A stretch of DNA of 9,162 bases from Omnitrophica bacterium GWA2_52_8 (GTDB lineage: Bacteria > Omnitrophota > Omnitrophia > Omnitrophales > Aquincolibacteriaceae): the NCBI GenBank assembly GCA_001804025.1, contig MHFC01000036.1, positions 1 to 9,162 of the forward strand, given 5' to 3'. Positions 6,379 to 9,162 of this stretch are shown in pieces (the stretch's first letter is position 1; every line of letters begins with the position of its first letter). The notes under the pieces are model-generated. The model did not search any database. It worked only from the letters and a program-made list of their open reading frames with translations, and was not told the DNA's origin. The translations under genes and the position numbers were made by a program.

Positions 6379-7466
6379 ATGGCGCGAAAGAAGCGTAGGA
6401 GGGTATCGATGCGAAAGATTCGTGAAATTCTGAGACTGGCGATGAGCGGGGAGCTGACGCAACGGAAAATTGCGCGTAGCTGCGGGGTTTCTCGTCCGAG
6501 CGTGGCCGAATATTTGAGGCGTGCCAAGGAATCAGGGTTAGGCGAGCAAGAGTTGGAGAAGATGAGTGACGTGGAGTTGGAGCGTTTATTAAAACCTGAG
6601 GATGGAGCAAAGCCCGGCGGCCGCCGACCGCAGGCGGACTGGAGAAAGGTGTATGAGGAGTTGAAGAAGAAATCGGTGACGCTGCAACTTTTGTGGGAGG
6701 AATACAAGGAGGCGAATCCTGAAAGGTATTACCGGTTGAGCCAATTTTGCGAACTCTATCATCGGTGGAGAAAGAAACTGGACGTGAGTTTGCGGTAAAC
6801 GCATAAGGCGGGGGAGAAGATGTTTGTGGATTATGCGGGGCAAACCGTTGCGGTGATTGAGCCGGAAACCGGCGCGGTGCGGCAAGCGCAAATTTTCGTA
6901 GCCGTTTTGGGAGCAAGCAATTACACGTTTAGTGAGGCAGCGTGGGATCAAAGTCTTGAGAGCTGGATTGGCTCGCACATTCACGCCTTCGAATATTTTG
7001 GAGGAGTTCCTGAGATTGTGGTGCCGGATAATTTGAAATCGGGCGTATCAAAAGCGTGCCGGTATGAACCGGATCTGAATCCAACTTATCACGAGATGTC
7101 GGTGCATTACGGGACGGCGGTAATTCCGGCGCGAGTGGTGAAACCCAAAGACAAAGCGAAAGGGGAGGTGGGAGTACAAATTGTGGAGCGCTGGATTTTG
7201 GCGGCGTTGAGGAACCGGACATTTTTCAGTCTTGCTGAACTGAATGAAGCGATTGGCGAACTGCTTGAGAGACTCAACAATCGGTCTTTCAAGAAATTGG
7301 AAGGCTCGCGGAAGTCGTGGTTTGAAACGATGGAGCGCGGGGTTTTAAAAGCGTTGCCTGCGGCGCGTTACGTGCTTACGAAATGGAAGAAAGCGAAGGC
7401 GGGAATTGATTATCACGTGGAGTTTGAAGGTCATTATTACAGTATCCCCCATGAGTTTCGGGAGGA
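6379..7466 (+). pseudogene. istA: IS21 transposase, nonsense-mutated and truncated
   Basis: The frame starts at ATG 6379 with AGAGGG upstream. Residues about 12-50 form a helix-turn-helix (QRKIARSCGVSRPSVAEYL). A TAA at 6796-6798 replaces codon 140, where related proteins usually have Gln before THKAGE; one C-to-T change would explain it. The same frame then continues through the catalytic domain: Asp151 in FVDYAG, Asp217 in VPDN and Glu263 in KAKGE give an intact DDE set. After [10 protein letters not shown] (about residue 362) homology stops at the purine tract of repeat copy B, so about 130-150 residues are lost. An ATG at 6820 could restart translation and yield a headless catalytic domain with a repeat-encoded basic tail, ending at 7602. 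No istB follows. Confidence 0.88.
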
Positions 7467-7567
7467 GGAAAAAAAAAGGAGAAAAAAAAGGAGGAAAAAA
7501 AGGAAAAAAAAGAAAAAAGGAGGCGTTACCAATAGTGACAGCCTCGCTGCTTTCTCTGCTTCTCTGC
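7460..7567 (+). repeat. Dispersed palindromic repeat, copy B (half core, inserted in istA)
   Basis: A 64-base pure purine tract (7460-7523) leads to a half core at 7519-7552, then a pyrimidine-rich flank of CTCTGCTT-type units to 7567. The half core is the reverse complement of 4028-4061 in copy A, with 33 of 34 bases identical. Thus the core arm is inverted relative to the flanks, and the second arm is absent. Translated in the istA frame, the tract encodes a strongly basic tail ([18 protein letters not shown]). Confidence 0.85.
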
Positions 7568-7594
7568 TCGCGCGGTTTTTTATCAGAAAGGAGA

Positions 7595-7987
7595 ATGGAT
7601 GAATCAAAAAAAGCGGGACTTCCTTTGGTTCTTAAACTCCTCAGTATCCCGATTTTAGGACTGTATCTATGGTCAGGCAGCCGCTTGTGTGATGAAGGCT
7701 GGTTAGCAGATGTGACCGCAGTCGCTATTGCCGGTTTTCTCGCAATCTGGCTGAGTGCCTTTTATTCTCAGCTGCGGCTAAGCAACATGGGGAGCGCCAT
7801 TTTTGCTCTTCCTCAAGGATCTCTGAGCCCTCTTGAAGAATGGGCGAGGGATATCACGGAGTGGTGCGGATTCGGAGTATTGATGATCATACCTTTTTAT
7901 ATGCTGTTTATCGCCCAGAAGTGTGATACAGATCATGTGTTTAATGTCCACAGAGTGATCGATGCGGCAATCGTATTTTCCCGATAA
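7595..7987 (+). CDS. Small membrane protein of unknown function
   Basis: The ORF encodes 130 residues with three likely membrane segments: about 9-28 ([18 protein letters not shown]), 36-58 ([17 protein letters not shown] and on) and 91-107 ([17 protein letters not shown]). Between the second and third lies a short loop with [13 protein letters not shown] do not recognise the family. AAAGGAG (7587-7593) precedes ATG 7595 by one base only, which is too close for a normal ribosome binding site, so either the start is inefficient or the true gene start was lost. The frame begins just after repeat copy B and its TAA is the first triplet overlapping repeat copy C, so both ends may have been reshaped by the repeats. 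Its composition is less GC-rich than the left of the window. Confidence 0.55.
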   Translation: MDESKKAGLPLVLKLLSIPILGLYLWSGSRLCDEGWLADVTAVAIAGFLAIWLSAFYSQLRLSNMGSAIFALPQGSLSPLEEWARDITEWCGFGVLMIIPFYMLFIAQKCDTDHVFNVHRVIDAAIVFSR

Positions 7988-8108
7988 AAAAAGCTGAAAA
8001 AGAAAAAGAGAAGAAAACGGCGGCGGCCCTAATAGTGACAAGCTGAATTAAGCAGGCAGGCTGTCACTACACTATTGGTAACGCCTCCTCTGCTCTCCTC
8101 TGCTTCTC
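7986..8108 (+). repeat. Dispersed palindromic repeat, copy C
   Basis: A short purine-rich flank (7986-8017) leads to a core at 8019-8088, then a CTCTGCT-type flank to 8108. The left arm and centre (8027-8055) match 4005-4033 of copy A at 27 of 29 positions. The right arm ends ACGCCTCC (8081-8088) as in A but carries a 5-base duplication (CACTACACTA). The left boundary is degraded to GGCGGCGG. AGTGAC and GTCACT still pair across the core. The copy has the same orientation as copy A and starts at the stop codon of the membrane-protein ORF. Confidence 0.82.
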
Positions 8109-8141
8109 AATTACTCCTCTTCTGGTTCGAAAGGATTAGTC

Positions 8142-8321
8142 CGGTTTTCTCATCGATTAGGTGAATCGATAAGAAAACCGCTTTGGACGCATGGGGTTGC
8201 ATCCAAAGTTTTGCGCCCGCGTTTTAACAGGGCGCAAAAGACAACCCCTGGGGTACAAATGAAAAAGCCCATTTGCACCACAGCCTCCGCGAGGGCATTT
8301 CTCATTGGTGATGAGAAATGC
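8142..8321 (+). ncRNA. Candidate structured RNA: tandem hairpin array with possible pseudoknot
   Basis: Six hairpins follow one another. H1 8142-8180: 9 bp, one C/A mismatch, 7 bp, loop AGGTG. H2 8181-8208: CTTTGGA/TCCAAAG, a C/A mismatch, 3 bp, loop TGGGGT. H3 8209-8239: TTTTGCGCCC/GGGCGCAAAA, 11-base loop. H4 8252-8279: GGTACAAATG/CATTTGCACC with one A/C mismatch. H5 8284-8294: CCTC CGC GAGG. H6 8295-8321: perfect 11 bp GCATTTCTCAT/ATGAGAAATGC, loop TGGTG. H1, H2 and H3 abut with no spacer, allowing coaxial stacking. GGGGTTG (8193-8199), mostly in the H2 loop, is complementary to CAACCCC (8242-8248) after H3, a possible pseudoknot. The strand is inferred from the downstream gene; the hairpins themselves do not fix it. 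I cannot match it to a known riboswitch, tmRNA, RNase P or group I/II intron consensus. A role acting as single-stranded DNA is also possible. Confidence 0.6.
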
Positions 8322-8332
8322 GGGTTAGGTTT

Positions 8333-8388
8333 CTTCTCTTCATGGGTAAGAATTAGTGAGAAGCAATTAAGATCATTCGGCAGCTTCT
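8333..8388 (+). promoter_or_regulatory. Possible switch between two exclusive hairpins
   Basis: CTTCTC (8333-8338) can pair with GAGAAG (8358-8363). The same strand, as AGAAGC (8359-8364), can instead pair with GCTTCT (8383-8388), which runs into TTTATTAAT. The two hairpins exclude each other, which resembles the expression platform of an attenuator, although the T run is weak and the stems are only 6 bp. Confidence 0.3.
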
Positions 8389-8421
8389 TTATTAATGTTT
8401 ATAAATTTCATGCCAACACCC

Positions 8422-8450
8422 TTGCAAAAAGGAAAACCCACGTGTACTTT
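8422..8450 (+). promoter_or_regulatory. Possible promoter of the exported-protein gene
   Basis: TTGCAA (8422-8427) and TACTTT (8445-8450) are spaced by 17 bp. Transcription would start near 8457, giving a leader of about 36 bases that excludes the hairpin array. If this promoter is used, the array is a separate RNA and not the leader of the gene. Confidence 0.4.
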
Positions 8451-8492
8451 TAGAGTATGTTTAAAATCTGTTTACCGATTAGGAGCACCCAT

Positions 8493-9162
8493 ATGAAAGC
8501 AGCGCGCAGCACTATCTTAACCAAATCACTCGCCATCATGCTTGTAGGCGTTATGATCGGAGGTCAGTCTGCACCCGATGGATGGACCTATGAAAGTGCG
8601 ACTCGCGGCGAAAACCAGAGTTTTATTCAAGTCATTCCGGTTGAGAAAAATATTGTCGATGAAGATAACCCGCAGACACCCGGTTCGGGCCGCAGAAGTG
8701 TTGCCCCTCCGGAAGTTGCGCGGGGAGAGTTCCTTGGCGAAGGGCCGCTTTCAGAAGTCAAAGTTTCAGATAATAAACCTCAAGTGATAACGGCCCCGGA
8801 CGTCCGGGAATTAGTAAAAATGGCTGAGCCGGGTGATAATCCCTCAGCGGAACTAAGTTTTAAGGGTAATTTTGTGCAGGATGAGAATGATTATGCAATT
8901 AGCGGGCATGTCGAAAATCCGGGAGCGTGGAATCCGATTGAAAGCCCGGATGATTACCGTATTACCTTGAGTTACGGCGGTGTGGAGATTGAAATCCCGT
9001 CATGGCTTGTGGTGATGGATTATTGGGATAATCCCGAAGCGGCGTCAGACCGGATGATGATTATACTGGGTGAGTCGGAAATCGATGATTTAGGGATTGT
9101 TGGCCGCGGGGAAGTAACGATCCGGCTCTTCAATAGGGACAATGCGGAGAGCCTCTCGGAAA
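8493..9162 (+). CDS. Exported protein of unknown function, cut by the window end
   Basis: The open frame runs from ATG 8493 to the window edge without a stop (223 complete codons). AGGAG (8481-8485) lies 7 bases before the ATG. Residues 1-27 form a signal peptide: basic start (MKAARSTILTKS), hydrophobic core (LAIMLVGVMIGG), and a probable cut after QSA. Residues about 28-115 are polar, Pro-, Glu- and Asp-rich and probably unstructured (GRRSVAPPEVARGEF and around). From about 118 an alternating strand pattern begins (AELSFKGNF, YAISGHVENPGAWNP, YRITLSYGGVEIEIPSW), suggesting a beta-sandwich domain with acidic loops. I recognise no family. It probably acts in the periplasm or at the surface. 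No lipobox cysteine is present, and none of the visible residues is cysteine. Confidence 0.8.
   Translation, partial: MKAARSTILTKSLAIMLVGVMIGGQSAPDGWTYESATRGENQSFIQVIPVEKNIVDEDNPQTPGSGRRSVAPPEVARGEFLGEGPLSEVKVSDNKPQVITAPDVRELVKMAEPGDNPSAELSFKGNFVQDENDYAISGHVENPGAWNPIESPDDYRITLSYGGVEIEIPSWLVVMDYWDNPEAASDRMMIILGESEIDDLGIVGRGEVTIRLFNRDNAESLSE

Larger units (their letters stand above)
6209..7466 (+). mobile_element. IS21-family insertion sequence remnant
   Basis: The element has an IS21-like left end with tandem degenerate repeats and a decayed istA gene. The left boundary is approximate and is set at the TG before the first repeat. The C-terminal part of IstA, the ATPase gene istB and the right terminal repeats are missing: the element stops where repeat copy B begins. 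It therefore cannot transpose by itself. No target-site duplication can be defined because the right end is gone. Confidence 0.8.

Noticed and set aside
6330..7292. Minus-strand frames opposite istA
   Set aside because: They are antisense shadows of the transposase gene, whose plus-strand translation is clearly IS21-like.
3952..8108. Repeats considered as a CRISPR array
   Set aside because: The copies are few, far apart, of unequal length and have no regular spacers, and no cas gene is present.
8123..8135. GGTTCGA resembling a tRNA or tmRNA T-loop before the hairpin array
   Set aside because: No acceptor, D or anticodon arm can be built around it and no CCA end follows, so there is no support for tRNA or tmRNA.
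8211..8453. 80-codon plus-strand frame across the hairpin array
   Set aside because: It overlaps stems H2-H6, has no ribosome binding site, and the base pairing explains the sequence better. It would become interesting if the protein were conserved.
8578..8787. 69-codon plus-strand frame inside the last gene
   Set aside because: It is out of frame with the exported-protein gene, which has a signal peptide and a good ribosome binding site.

Overview
The window comes from a Gram-negative (two-membrane) bacterium of roughly 50% GC. It encodes a C-terminal autotransporter beta-barrel ending in Phe, a probable lipoprotein hydrolase, and a second exported protein at the right edge. No phylogenetic marker is present. 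The combination of an autotransporter, a DUF5674 gene and small toxin-antitoxin genes would fit an environmental candidate-phylum lineage such as Omnitrophota, but that is a guess.

Layout. 1-216: upstream region, no gene seen. 217-2892: large autotransporter, closed by a strong intrinsic terminator (2922-2954). 2962-3810: exported alpha/beta-hydrolase with a complete Ser-Asp-His triad. 3952-4072: first copy (A) of a dispersed palindromic repeat with a purine-rich left flank and a pyrimidine-rich right flank. 4150-4817: promoter plus a tightly overlapping two-gene operon (DUF5674 protein and a small helical partner). 4917-5243: remnant of a Fic gene that keeps only the N-terminal inhibitory region. 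5456-6112: a complete Phd/YefM-RelE toxin-antitoxin operon with its own promoter and a palindromic operator. 6209-7466: decayed IS21-family element, with tandem end repeats and an istA broken by one in-frame ochre codon and then cut by repeat copy B (7460-7567). istB and the right end are absent. 7595-7987: small membrane-protein ORF lying exactly between repeat copies B and C (7986-8108). 8142-8388: a run of tandem hairpins that looks like an undescribed structured RNA or leader. 8493-9162: start of an exported protein cut by the window edge.

Functionally the left third is an ordinary cell-envelope region. From about 3950 to 8110 the DNA is accessory: small operons, gene remnants, IS debris and three copies of one repeat family, which appear to mark sites of insertion or rearrangement. 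The two most interesting items are the hairpin array at 8142-8321, in which three hairpins abut without spacers and a loop can pair with a downstream strand, and the repeat family, in which one copy has its core inverted and halved relative to its flanks. Neither could be matched to a family I know by name.
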